A stretch of 64,000 nt of DNA from Corythucha ciliata (GCA_038030265.1 CM075942.1:48388751-48452750), one strand, 5' to 3'; shown: positions 22,778 through 34,954, numbered from the stretch's first letter. Notes: generated by a model not told the origin, from the sequence alone. A program made the numbers and translations.

Positions 22778-24944
22778 GTGAGTGTCTTTAATTCAACAAA
22801 AATCAATTTTAGGCGCGTTGAAACAGTTCGGAATGAGCGCCTTGTCTACAATTTTGAGAACAAAATCAATACACAAATACTGCGAGCAAAAGCCGCCGAA
22901 TGACTCGCCAAACAACTGGCAAACATCCAATATTAGCGCCGAACTTATTTCTTTTTAAAATTACTGTAATTTCGCTCCAAATCGAACTCTAAAAACCATT
23001 CTTTCATGTAATCATCACCCCCTTTCCCTCCAGTGCGCGAAGTTTCGGGGCAGAGAGCCTCATTACGCTTCACCGGCCTTGATAAATTTTTCACGTCATA
23101 GGAACGTCATTGTCCTTTTTTTTTCCACAAAATAGCTCAAATTAAAGTTTGGAGGAAGAAATACGTGTTTAAATGGGTGGGTGGGTGGGTGAAGGGGAGT
23201 CGTAGAACAATTTGTTTCGCTTTCCGGATTTTTTTTTTTTTTTTTTTTTTTCAAGCCGTTGGTTTACGGTGTACATTATCTTGTCACCCCGATGTACTTT
23301 CTTCGAGCTTCCGCACTTGTCTTCTCTCTACGCGTTCTTCTTGTTTTATTTGATAGTTGAATGTGTTTTCTTGATTTGGCGTCGACGAAGAAGAGACAAT
23401 GGAGAATCGCAGGGGAAGGGGGGGGGGCAATCTGAGGTACGAATGTTGTGGTATTTCAAGGTGGCGCGGAGGAAGGGGGAATCAAATTTTGAGTAGACAA
23501 AGACGTCTCATTATTGCAACGGTGATGGTAGTGGTGGGAAAGTTCGTCATCAGTGCCCGTCAAACGAATAGAAAAGATCTTGTCTGCGAAGTTTAAATAT
23601 CAAGAAAGGTTGATGCATCGAAGCTCGAGCGCTTTTTAGAAAAAGGTCACTTAACGAGACGTCAAAAATGAAAAATCAAGCTTCGCTTTTTTTAAAAAGC
23701 TTTCAAACAAAATGGAAGCGATATGCATCTCGTGTTAAGCAATGTGTTAAACAGCCCCTCAACCCATCCTTGTATACGCATCATCAAAAGGTTTTACTTT
23801 GCTTTTAAATCTGTAACCCAAACACTGAATCTTCAGAGACCCCCCCCCCCCCGGAATCTGAACTTACGACCCAATTCCACACCCACCCCTCCCCGTTATG
23901 TATGAACAATGTAATTAAAGGGACTATTCGCAGTGTTTGTTTGTTTGAATGCGTGGTTCACACATTACAAAACAAAAACCTTTACAAACCGCAACTTTTC
24001 AAATATACATATAGGCACGTGAGAATATGCGTTGTAACGGGTTCAGAAAAAGGATTAACCCTCGCCGCTCAGTCTCATCAAGCCGATCAGAAGGTGCATC
24101 TTATCTTGACTAATTTATCGAAAACGAAAGAGATTAATTATCCGAGGAGATAATTAAATTAGCTTTGAAGTCCCTCGATAAAAAAAATACAATTTTGTGT
24201 AATTTAAATAGCGTTGAAGGGAAATTATTTCAAAGTAGAAAGTAATTATCATTTTTTAAACAACAGTTTGAACGGAGAAAAGCTTCTGGTAGTAATTAAC
24301 GTTAATTGCGTTTGTTTGAATAAAATGAGCAACTTGTGACCAGGAATGAGTTATTATTACGATTTCCTTCATTCCAACAAGTTGGGAAGCATTCCATTTC
24401 CATAAAATTAAAACTAGAATAAAGTGATTTGATGATGTAATCTAATAATTATTAATTGATGGACCGGATCAGAAGGTCAACAACTATTTCACTAGTTTTG
24501 ACCATTGACCACAAAACTGAACGTGAATGGATTCGGAGATCACTTTTTCGATTGGCGGTGGGATTTCATAATTACCACTGGCGGCAGTGGTTGGGAGTGG
24601 AGGTTAGGATTATGTGAGAGGATCAGTGACATGACGACTTTCAATAAAACTTGATATTTTTGAAGACACGAAAATTCCAAAAGACGAACCGTTCGGGTGG
24701 CTCCGTCATCAGTGTTATCATGACGCCCTCTATCCCCTTACTGGAACGCTTTGACTAATTTTTCTGTCGCCCACGAACAAGCTGGTGTCCATGGAAGAGC
24801 CTCGATCCACAAAGCAGATTTCGAAAAGCTTGCTCTGGAATCTTCTTCTGGTTCACACTATATAGGACACCGTTCAGAGAGAGAAATCGGAAAGCTTGAA
24901 AATGGGGAAATGTGGATTCGTATAGGTTTTAATGCGTTAATTTG
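22778..24944. other. no recognisable feature
   Basis: Start of intron 2: a gggt microsatellite at 23174-23193, a T run at 23229-23251 and a C run at 23841-23852. No supported gene. Confidence 0.45.
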
Positions 24945-25110
24945 AGACTAAAATGAAAGAAACGCGTCAAATCATGGCTAAAATTGATAAAAAGCACTCA
25001 TTTGCTGCTGAAATTGGTTTTTAAAAACGCTCATTCGCCGCTAAAATTGTGAAAAAACGCTAATGTGTTATTCACAAAAGTAAGCTAATTCACTGCTGAA
25101 ATTTCCAAGC
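24945..25110 (-). repeat. minisatellite family A, reversed
   Basis: Units of the form cgctaattcgctgctgaaatt and gctaaaattgataaaaagc appear about four times at 33-36 bp spacing, in reverse orientation relative to 14725-15185. Confidence 0.6.
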
Positions 25111-27322
25111 GTGTCCAGATTGAGGGGCTCAACTATTATACCGCAGTTACCGTCCCAGGGAACGAAAATTCATAGTTTAGCTCTGAAAGTATCACTTTCT
25201 GGAGAATAATTGTCAGTTTTTGGAAAGTTTTGTACCTTGGGATGAAGGGACGATTTCCATCGCTTATATTTATGGATAGATCAACAACCAATTCTATTGC
25301 TGGGGACGCATCTCCGAACATACATGATATGAGCTAGTATGCAGAGGTGATGCATCTGACATGTTCTACGGTGGTGCGGCCGCGGCCCACCCCTAGATGA
25401 ATGCCTCGCTATGCCCCTGTCTACGAACAACAGCGTGTGCCGACTTTTCGGACTTCCGGACTTCTCGGGTTGGGTGCCCGCTGTTTGCGGGTTTTACACG
25501 AAACCCCTCCGAAAGTACCCGTGGGTTCTTGAAGGAACTACTGCTCCTATATGGACCGAAAACCTTTCACACTAAATGGAAAATTGGCACTAACGACACA
25601 CTATAATCATATCCCTGATGTTGTTGTGGGATGAGGGGAAGAGAGAAGGGTGTAAGATGAGGAAAGAGTGCTCGGGAGGAGAGATTAGCACGCGAACGGC
25701 CGCAGATGTTTCTCGGCCTGCGACAAACCGTCATTTTGAGTTACGAAAGAAGACATACCCGTGTGCCACTGCCACAAAGAATTCAAGCCGACGTAATTAG
25801 AGAGTAAAATTACTTACACACCAAGAAGACAACGCACGTGACAAATCCCTCCTCCGCCACCCCCTGTTCCAGGCTTTTTTCGCTCGCAATTGAATTGAGA
25901 GCTGTTTTTTTTTCGTTTACTACCCTTCTCAATGGATCATTAGCGCTTAGCAAAAAAGGGCAAATAATGACGAGTTCTATCCTTTTTTTTTTAAAAAAAA
26001 AAAAAAAAGAAACGCTATTAACCTCTATACAGATGAAGCTTCGCAACATAGAAAAAAGTCGTTCTTTTAGTTCTTAATTGCTATTTGACGCTCCGCGCTC
26101 CCCTCATCTTGCACCACCCATTACACAATGACAGTTTTCTTTACGAACAGTGTAATTTGCTTTATTAGCTCATGAATCCTTTTTTAAAATACTTTCAGTG
26201 GCATTTTATACTTAAAATTAAAACTACCTGCCAAACTTCTTCGCGTGCCTTATATAAACAAAACTTCATAATATAATAGTTGCTAATAATCTCGGAGTGA
26301 GTCAGCCGAGGTTCTCCTCTCCTTATAACATCCGCACCCCCGCGACCCATTTTTTTCCTATCCGTCATAGTTCCAAAACGATAAAGATCATTTTGTTTGG
26401 TAACTCGCTTCAAAAATATGAAAAGTTCATTAATCATCAACCCCCACCCCCTCTTCTCTCTCGTACATCCTACCTACCGGCCCACCACCGCAGCCAATAC
26501 ACCCCACTGAGCCTCAACCTTACGATGTTCAAGAGTGGGCAAAAGAGCCACCGCGGTTTAAAAATCAATTAACCTCAGCAAAATGTATTGTTCTCCGCGG
26601 TGGGTATTATTGGTGTATAGTGATTGCGATGATGGAGGCGATATTGCGTAAATAAGGGCGGAGGGTAGTATTTATACGAAAGAAAACGAACAAAAATATA
26701 AAATGAAATGGTAGAGCCATCGATGCTCTTCATAAATTGTGTTTTTTTCTGGGAAGTTCTAATATCCATCATAAAGCTACCGAACAAACGGTTTTTGAAG
26801 TGCGCGGTTGAAGCAGTAAAAAATTGATGAGCCTCCTCAAGGGGTTTCATTACATTTTTATTGAGTTCGATTTCCAGTTAAATTCTTTTTCAAAAGAATC
26901 GCCGCGAAATATTTTAATTTTCGCTCCCCCTCCTTCTCCGCCATTTTTGTTTTTTGCGAGCTACTATCGGAATCTCATTCATTCATGCGTGAGCAAGTGG
27001 GTCAGCAAGGCGTGAAGGTTGCTCGCTCGGGCTCTCCTTTGAGTTTGTCAATGGGTATAGAGAAGTTACTCCCCAAGCGTATACTATATTAGCCCACTCA
27101 ACCGGTTTTTTTTTCGCTCTCATCTGCGTTTTTTAACACCCTCCCCTCCACGCTACTTTTTTGCTCGATACGATTGAAAATCTGATAACCGATTTCACGG
27201 GCAATTAATACGCTAATTACTCGAGCTCAAAGGGCGTGACTTGAAAATTTAGCGGGCACACGGGCAGTGATTTTCTCATCGATGCATCATTTTTTCCCTT
27301 GAGACACCCACTTAGTTCAACA
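25111..27322. other. no recognisable gene
   Basis: Spacer. A hAT-like end (cgctatgcccctg) is at about 25408-25420. A T-then-A homopolymer palindrome is at 25981-26009. Pyrimidine-rich stretches occur at 26440-26480 and 26930-26960. Confidence 0.4.
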
Positions 27323-27882
27323 GTTTGACCCCCCCTCAAAATTTGTAGTTTTACGTTTCAAAGTGCGTAGAATCCAAATCTGAAATAATAAAGAAATGTC
27401 CGTCCGCCGTCCGGACCATATCTTGCCCTAGTATTGCTCGAAAAAACTCGTTCTTTCGCACATAGACTCCATTTGGGGTCTAGTTGGTCCTAACATATGA
27501 TCAGTTTGATCAAATAACTCCCTGGGGTTTTATGGGCCAAAAACGGGTCCAAAATGGGGATTTTCAAAGGATCGATTTTCATGTAATTTCAAGCCGGATT
27601 TGACTACATCCATGAATAATAAACCCATAAACAGTCGAAATAATAAGGCATTGTTCGATAATTCGCAGCGTTTTTTTTTTTAGTTTTAAAAAATGAGTGA
27701 AGAATTGGAAGGCGATACTGAATTATTCATTCATGAAGTCCAAATTCATCCCTCACTTTTGGAATGTGAGGAGTGAGGAATACAAGGGTAGAAACAAGGA
27801 TAGAATACAAGGACAGAAATTCGGTATTACGGTGTATATATGTATGTACCTATACACGGCAACCGAAAAAATTATTTTCTTC
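27323..27882. repeat. left arm of the long inverted repeat
   Basis: About 560 bp, matching 32147-31617 and then 29052-29015 in inverse orientation with few differences. The inner limit is where cggcaaccgaaaaaattat stops matching. A short insertion (near 27845-27855) relative to the right arm is visible at the Ginger junction point. Confidence 0.88.
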
Positions 27883-28059
27883 TTCAACAATTGAGCCCTG
27901 CGATCCATCTTGTTCAGTGGAAGAGGAAAGACTGTCTAGCAAACGCTCGTAACCACCAAGTGACGTGCGTCAAGTGACGCGCGTCAATTTTTGGTCGAAC
28001 GCTGGTGTGCATTGAACCAAAGAGTGACACGCGCGGGGGGGAGTCAAATTGTTGAATAA

Positions 28060-28814
28060 CCCCATCCGCACTCGACCGTTTGGAGAACGTTCAAACGTTA
28101 GAAAATGTAACAATGCTAACTGAACTAACGTTGTTGAAGTTTGAAATTGGAACGTTAGTCATAAACCATTGAGTAACGTTAATTCCATCCGTTATTTGAA
28201 CGTTTCATTATCGTTATTTCGTTAGCTGTGTCAGGAGCGCAACTGTTATAACCGCCATCGTCAGTAGGCAAGGCAAAGTCATATGGAAAACAAAGTTATT
28301 TATTTATATTAATATTTTAATGAAAGGGTCAAGCCAAAAAGGCAAAGGGAGAAGGACGAATTGAACGAAGAAATTTCATAAAGACGCCCTCAGAACGAAT
28401 TTCCAGAAAACAGAAAACGAAGTAAATTACAACAAGGACGAAAATTAAACAATTTTTGCCTTTTACGAGCTTGAATAACCGTTAAAAAATCAAAATTTAG
28501 GAGGAGACTCAAAAAAACAGCGGAACGAGGAACGGACGATTTTTCAAATAGTTTGTAACTGAAAACGGAGTGACGAAGAGCGACGACTGGCGTCTAGAGA
28601 TCCGATCAAGAGTCAAGTGATGAAGAGACAGTACAACGAAAATTTTTGTGATCTTCACGTTGTTTTTCACTTCGGTTCTTCGTTTTTCACTTCGGTTATG
28701 TCGGTGCGACATTTTAACGTTCGAATACCGTTCTTTAGTTACCATTCCTAACGTTCCACGGTTTTCGTCATAACGTTTGACAAACGTTCTTGGAACGGTC
28801 TATTGCGGATGGGG
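28060..28814. mobile_element. 755-bp inverted-terminal element inside the composite
   Basis: The left end ccccatccgcactcgaccgt matches the inverse of the right end (acggtctattgcggatgggg). The inner parts share gaacgttcaaacgtta-like words, and many aacgtt words recur in both subterminal zones (28085-28215 and 28710-28795). No ORF with recognisable domains. Target duplication not resolved. Confidence 0.7.
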
Positions 28815-29360
28815 AAGAAAATAATTTTTTATTTGTTGGTTTTAGTTGTTATTGTTTTGTGTTTGGCCTTAGAGGTGAAGCGGTAATGCTGATGAGGGGC
28901 ACCGGGAATGGGCCCGAAATGCATTCTATAAAAAACACCATGGCTGTATGGTTCAAAAATAAAGTTTATGGTCTACAAGTCGAAGCAACAGCCAAGGAAA
29001 GGATTTTGAACAAATTCCGATAATTTTTTCGGTTGCCGTGTATAGGTATATATGTTAAGGTTAAAGTGAGTAGGCGGTAAATGTGCACATTGGCCGGTAA
29101 ATGTACACATTCACCAGACCGTGTGGTGAATGTGAAAAGAACTAAGACCTCTATTCACATTTACCGGGAAATCTGGACATTTACCGAGTTCACTCGGGCA
29201 ATGTGCACATTCACCTCATCTGCGTCGGTAAATGTGAGATTGAGCTACTATGGAAGCAATACACTCAAATGAGACTAAGAGGAAGGGAATATGAAAATTG
29301 CTTCTGGCTGGACCGAAAAAATAGACATTGACACGGGATGAGGGCAACTAAAGAAAAAAG

Positions 29361-31278
29361 TCATTTATTTGAACATGGTCCGCTACTATGGCATTTTGAA
29401 TTGCAGAGGATTTTGCTAGCTCTGCATTTACATTTTTTATTCACACATTTGTTCCGGCATCCACATTTCTTATATCCTTGGCCACCTGTTAGAGAACTTT
29501 CCGCAACCAGCTCTCTCAATGACTTAGATATTGGCGGCACTTCCTCAACCGACAGAAACTTTTCTCGGCTCGTCCCAAATTGGTGTCTGGAATATTTTCC
29601 TTTCAGAAGACCGTACTTGCACCCGAGTTCGTAGTTGCCTTTGTCATCGACAGATACCACGACACACAGTAAATTGCGTGCGTCAGTTTTGCCCCGGTCG
29701 ACTTCCGGTATAGGAACTTTAACTGTATCTCCAATGGTCACTGGTGGGAGCTTTTGTTGCGTTCTGCATTTCATGACATCGGCTTGCTTTGCCAAATTTG
29801 AGAAGGCAGATTCTCTATTAGAAAAGATGAGTGTCTTTTTAGCAGCAATATCGCGTTGTACTTGGCCCTCCTTTTCATCTAAATTAGTGGTATAAAAAAG
29901 AAAACTGTAAAAACATTAATGGCAAATTTCACATTTTTAACTTACCATAAGATGTACTACTGGGAAAATCGGAAGAGATATCGAGTGCTTCACTATCTCG
30001 CGGATCGTCACAGAGATGCTCATTTTTTGAAGAGGGAGACTTTGTCGAATTGCACATTTCATTGTCGTATTTGTCCTTATTAGAAGTGGATATTTCAACG
30101 GTTGCTTCTGTCAAGTCGAACGAGGCGAATTCTTCAATCTCTGAATCGCCATTAACAATGCCGACTGCTAGAGTAGGGGTTTCGATCCCTGATTTGAGGG
30201 GGCTCAACGAATCGCCAATCAAACTGTTACATTCTTTTTCACTGTCAGAATCATGATTTTGATCCACCGAATCGATGGCAATAGCGAGGTCCTCTTCCGT
30301 TTCCAAAGTGCTAACAACGCTATCTGGTAGAGCTGAGTTTTTTAACCCCAACTTCATCTTTGATCCAAAAAGAGCCTCATACGGTGTTTGCTTGATCCCC
30401 TGGTGAAACGAACGATTTTTTGTCATCTGGACAAATTTGATCCCTGTTGACCAAGTCGTTGATTGATTTGTTTCCATCCATGACGACAGCATCAGCTCAA
30501 CATCTTGATTGGCCCTTTCAACCGATCCCTGACTTTGGGAATGGCGAGGTTTCCCGTGCACAATTTTTATTCCATCCCACTGTTTTACCAATTCCGAGAC
30601 TACGCTGTTCACGAACTCCCTGCCATTATCGCTTTGGAGAATCGACGGGGCCCCGAGTAGAGTGAAAATATCAAGGAGATTTTCGGAAACCTCTTTCGCT
30701 GACTTGGTTCGAAGAGGTCTCAAAACAACAAACTTCGTGAGGTGATCCTGATAGTTCAAGATGAATTTATAGTCACCGTCGGGCTGTGTTTGTAAGTCGA
30801 TGAGGTCCACTTGGCACCGTGAATTTAATTCTTTCGACAAAATTGGTTTCACAACTAGTCCTTTTTTTGCTCGTTTGGATTTTTTTTGGCAAGTTTCACA
30901 AAGACTGATGTACAACATGATCGATTCAATGGTGACATTTTTATACCTGTCTGATAAATCTTTGAACATCCTATTTCTGCCCCCATGTCCAGTGTTTAAA
31001 TGGGCAGAATGGATAACGTCAAACAATCCTTCCGTCGTGACGAAGTATTTAATTTTGTTACTTGACACTGGGAAAATGAGTTTGAATTATTTCCCGATTT
31101 TAAGGACGTCGTACCTTTTGATTCTCCTGTAGTCCATGGCCGTTTTGAAAGCCTTCTTCTCCTTCGCTTCCAAAACTTCCTTGATGAAACGATTACACTC
31201 ATCTTCACTCATGTACACATTGTTACACTTTTTTTTTTTTATTATTTCTTTGAGAGCACTGTCGAACTGTTCTCTCAT
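29361..31278 (-). pseudogene. Ginger transposase (KRBA2-like integrase), one in-frame stop, one intron
   Basis: It encodes an integrase-like DDE transposase. Exon 1 is 31278-29946. A 67-bp intron (29945-29879, GTAAGT...TTAG, phase 1) is followed by exon 2 (29878-29361). The spliced frame is 617 codons including the final stop. The Zn-binding HHCC domain is at about residues 90-130 (HSAHLNTGH...CETC). The catalytic core has Asp in QVDLIDL (about 158), Asp in LQSDNGREF (about 217) and Glu in SQGSVERANQ (about 254), with roughly 36 residues between the last two. An acidic Ser-rich linker follows. The C-terminus is a Cys-rich CXC-like tail (KKCGCRNKCVNKKCKCRA...) seen in arthropod KRBA2-like proteins. 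A TAA at 31089-31087 interrupts codon 64, upstream of the core. Translation could restart near 31068, but the copy is probably inactive. Confidence 0.88.
29879..29945 (-). other. intron of the Ginger transposase
   Basis: The donor GTAAGTT lies after ...TCTTATG, and the acceptor ttataccactaatttag lies before ATGAAAAGG. Without splicing, exon 1 meets a stop at 29931-29929. With splicing the frame continues DEKEGQVQRD into the C-terminal exon. An alternative acceptor (tttttacag) is present slightly upstream. Confidence 0.8.
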
Positions 31279-31616
31279 TTTTCAAAACGTTCACATAAAC
31301 TAGAAAGAACACAAGAAGTCGACAGCGAGCCGAGCACCGGTGGCTTACACTAACCTGCATGTGTGAAGCTTCCCGGCTAAAAGTCATCACTTCTCTTTCA
31401 TGTTACTAACTTTTACCAAAAGCTTGTCGGTGAATGTTCACATTTCCCAAGAAAAGGCGGTAAGTGTGAACATTTTCCATTTGAGCGTCGGTAAATGTGG
31501 AATGGTATCTGGGCGTGACTCTGTTTACTCACATTTACCAGTAGCCTTAGCTTATGTACACATTTACCGGTAAATATGCACATTTACCGCTATACGTACT
31601 TTGACCGTAACATATA

Positions 31617-32147
31617 CACCGTAATACCGAATTTCTATCCTTGTATTCTATCCTTGTTTCTACCCTTGTATTCCTCACTCCTCACATTCCAAATTGAGGG
31701 ATGAATTTGGACTTCATGAATGAATAATTCAGTATCGACTTCCAATTCTTCACTCATTTTTTAAAACTAAAAAAAAAAACGCTGCGAATTATCGAACAAT
31801 GCCTTATTATTTCGACTGTTTATGGGTTTATTATTCATGGATGTAGTCAAATCCGGCTTGAAATTACATGAAAATCGTCACCAATCGATCCCAAATCCTT
31901 TGAAAATCCCCATTTTGGACCCGTTTTTGGCCCATAAAACCCCAGGGAGTTATTTCATCAAACTGATCATATGTTAGGACCAACTAGACCCCAAATGGAG
32001 TCTATGTGCGAAAGAACGAGTTTTTTCGAGCAATACTAGAGCAAGATATGGCCCGGACGGCGGACGGACATTTCTTTATTATTTCAGATTTGGATTCTAC
32101 GCACTTTGAAACGTAAAACTACAAATTTTGAGGGGGGGGGGTCAAAC
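31617..32147. repeat. right arm of the long inverted repeat
   Basis: Inverse copy of the left arm, ending ...ttgaggggggggggtcaaac. Its inner 38 bp now lie at 29015-29052, on the other side of the Ginger insertion. Confidence 0.88.
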
Positions 32148-32651
32148 AACTTTTTTTGCGATACGATTACAAAGACTTATTATTGAGAAATAATAAGTCA
32201 AAAAAGAAAATGTTTGAAAAACGCTGCGAATTATCGAACAATGCCTTATTATTTCGACTGTGGGTTTATTATTCATGGATGTAGTCAAATCCGGCTTGAA
32301 ATTACATGAAAATCGACACCCCACACCCCTATGACCCCAAATCCTTTGAAAATCCCCATTTTGGACCCGCTTTTGGCCCATAAAACCCAAGGAGGTTATT
32401 TGATCAAACTGATCAGATGTTAGGACCAACTAGACCCCAAATGGAGTCTATGTGCGAAAGAACGAGTTTTTTCGAGCAATCCTAGGGCAAGATATGGCCC
32501 GGACGGCGGAAACATTTTTTTTTTATTGCATATTTGGATTCTACGCACTTTGAAACGTAAAACTACAAATTTTGAAGGGGGGGTCAAAAAAATTTTTTTG
32601 CGATACGATTACAAAGACTTATTATTGAGAAATAATAAGCCAAAAAATGAA
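31776..32651. repeat. tandem duplication of the right arm
   Basis: Unit 1 (about 31776-32217) and unit 2 (about 32218-32651) both begin aaaaacgctgcgaattatcg. Both end in ttgcgatacgattacaaaga and a ttattattgagaaataataa palindrome. The palindrome block lies outside the inverted-repeat boundary, so the duplication included flanking DNA. Confidence 0.8.
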
Positions 32652-34310
32652 TAAGAACAACAGCTGTCTCACTCCTGCGGCGCCGAACGGCAAGTGATGC
32701 CCGACTGCCCGTGTGCACTGCTCCATTGACTTCTGTGTATTTGTAGGTATCGGAGGGTAAGCGAGCGGTAAAAAAGGGACGCGCGTTCCACACAAACCGG
32801 CGTCAATTCAAGCTTGCCGTCGGGCGTCTCTTGCAGCGGCGTTACGTGCGCACTGCCCCATAGGCTTCTAGGTATCTGTACGCGCGTCAATTGACGCTCG
32901 TGTGCACCCGGCCTTACCCAGCACCTTTATGCCTTTCTCAATCCGACAAAAAGCTTATTTTTCAGCTGGTGTGACCGTTACATTAACGCACACATTTAAA
33001 ATTCGCAGTGATAGTTTCACCCCTCACCGCACCACCCAATTCTTTATTGAGAAATCTTTTTATCCTCCTTGATTGAGAATTAGGAAAATCTACAACTTAA
33101 ATTATGAAGGCCGTGAAGAGAAAAGGAGGAAAGGGAGAACCGCGGATCGCCATGACTCCCGCTTCCCTTTCATCGCAGAACTTCGGACATCTCCTCGGAT
33201 ACCGTGGTTGGCCTATAAACAAAAATCGTGAGTGATAGCTCGTGTAGAATAAGATATATATTAGAACTTACCTTAGAAATAAGTCGATTGAAGCTCATAA
33301 AATTTATCCTATAAGTCCCTGTTGTATTCAATTCGCCCATTCAATATAATAATTTGTGTTCCCCCGACTTCGGATTATTATGTATCCCTTCGTCCTCAGT
33401 TCGTCGTTTATTTTGCCCTGGAGCACGGCGACGAACTCCTCTTAAATTATAGGACCTTCGATCCCTGAGGCCACACTGGGTAGAATTATGGCTACGAATG
33501 GAAGAAGAAAGACATACACCCCCACCCCACGGAGGAGTCACTGATTTGTTTTTTATATCAAAATCACGATCCGGATAACGGTAGTTACAAATTCCAAAAC
33601 TTTTCATCGTCGACTCAGAACCGGTCAGTTGACTCCGAAGTACCTCGTTTTCTTGGATATAGTATATCCAATGTCTTAAAACAACATATTTATTTATGAA
33701 TAAAACGAATAAATATCTTTAAATTCAAAAATTGAAGCGACTTTGCGCGCTGCAACACGCGGATCCCTCTGCGTGACTTTTCCCTTGCCAGAAATGGGAG
33801 AAAACATCGCCTAGAGGCGTCACGTTCGTCATTATGATGAAAACTCAGCGGTGCAATCTTAAAAGCTGTGTGCGTAAACGCGTCTTCAAGCACGTTTCAC
33901 CTTCATTTTCAAACTGCAAAGCGTTCCATTGATGGGTAGAGAACGAGAAGAAGAAGAAAAAGAAGAAGAGATGATAAAAAAAAACGAAAGTTTTTATCGT
34001 AACAATTTCGTAACGAAAATGAAAAAAAGGGACCATGCTTTCTTGTTTTACTTCCATTTTTTATGATTATTGTTAATTCGTTTAGAAAAATGGCATTAGA
34101 ACAAATCCGGAATCCTTCGGCTTTACCATTTGTGGTTTGACTCCTAGCTCTCTCGTTAGAAACATTTTCCACGTCACTTTCCTCCTCTCCTTATTTAGGC
34201 AAATCCTCATTACAAATCTAATGAAATTGTGAATTCACCCAGCTTGTGCCCCCTCTACCCACCCTGTCATTGCCTAGGGCTTACAACTTCGCATTAGATC
34301 AAGGACTCTG

Positions 34311-34351
<41 letters not shown>

Positions 34352-34950
34352 AGAGAGAAAAAAGGACGTTAATACAAACGGGGACGTGTGCTGGAAAGGC
34401 ATACACAAAGATAGAAAGAGTGAGTGAGGGATAAAAAAAAAAAAAAGAAGAGTGGCAGGCACCTTCTATCTCGATTTATAAATCAAAGCCGACTATTGAA
34501 TTTACGGTCAAATAAGTTTTCCAGGGGGGGTTTCACGCTCCGCCAAGGTTTCCGCGGTCTATAGCAAAGATGAAAAGATTCATTCAAACTTCAAAGGTTA
34601 AGGACAATTTTGAGCACAAAAGAAAATGCTGTGGCTGACCTACAACAACAGAAACTTCTGTTGTATATACCGACGGCCTCTCCGCCTTTTTTTTCTTATA
34701 TTATACTTTTGGTTTAATGATAGTGATTTTAACACCTTTCAGCGTGAGATAACTTCGTGTTTGACCCAACGTTGAATTCACTTGGTATATTGGCAATATT
34801 ACATTATGAATAAACCAGATTTTCCTGGTTATTTTCTCTTTGTGCTAGCAATTAGGCTGGAATGGACTATTATAAACCGCATTTTGCATTTCCGGAGGCT
34901 ATCTCGCGGCTAGAATTTTGGAAAGACGGAGGGGGTGTGAAGCGCCATGA
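32652..34950. other. spacer with a diverged local duplication and a long A run
   Basis: About 32690-32760 and 32815-32885 share gtgcactgc(t/c)ccat and tctgtaggtatc-like words, ending near cgtgtgcacccggcctta, which resembles a TIR element end. A minus-strand open stretch of 88 codons at 33607-33341 is basic and not recognisable. A run of about 40 A lies at 34311-34350. Confidence 0.4.
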
Positions 34951-34954
34951 GGGG

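Larger units (their letters stand above)
29053..31612 (-). mobile_element. Ginger-type DNA transposon, 2,560 bp, with TATA duplications
   Basis: The element starts TGTTAAGGTTAAAGT and ends with the complement-like actttgaccgtaaca. It is flanked by identical 4-bp TATA at 29049-29052 and 31613-31616. TGTNA-type termini, 4-bp duplications and an integrase-like transposase are the Ginger superfamily features. Imperfect terminal repeats extend about 55 bp. Both subterminal zones (29070-29260 and 31430-31595) carry many copies, in both orientations, of a word close to ggtaaatgtgcacatt, probably transposase binding sites. Removing the element with one TATA rejoins the long inverted-repeat arm exactly, so its borders are firm. 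Confidence 0.9.
27323..32147. mobile_element. composite: long inverted-repeat element with nested insertions
   Basis: The outer arms are reverse complements of each other for about 550 bp. The left arm (27323-27882) starts gtttgaccccccc and runs through tccatttggggtctagttgg. The right arm is 31617-32147 plus its inner tip at 29015-29052. The right arm is split by a Ginger element, and joining across the single TATA restores continuity with the left arm. The middle holds another TIR element at 28060-28814. No gene was recognised that belongs to the outer element, so it is a foldback-type non-autonomous transposon of unknown superfamily. No clear target duplication was seen. Confidence 0.8.

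Noticed and set aside
29338..31132. Several plus-strand ORFs of 60-110 codons
   Set aside because: They are antisense shadows of the Ginger transposase, which has motifs and a consistent frame.
29053..31612. Ty3/Gypsy retrotransposon integrase
   Set aside because: No LTRs, protease, RT or RNase H. The TIRs with 4-bp duplications and the Cys-rich tail fit Ginger better.
33910..34460. Hydrophobic Phe/Leu/Ser-rich minus-strand ORFs resembling membrane proteins
   Set aside because: They are translations of A-rich and GAAGAA-type low-complexity tracts.
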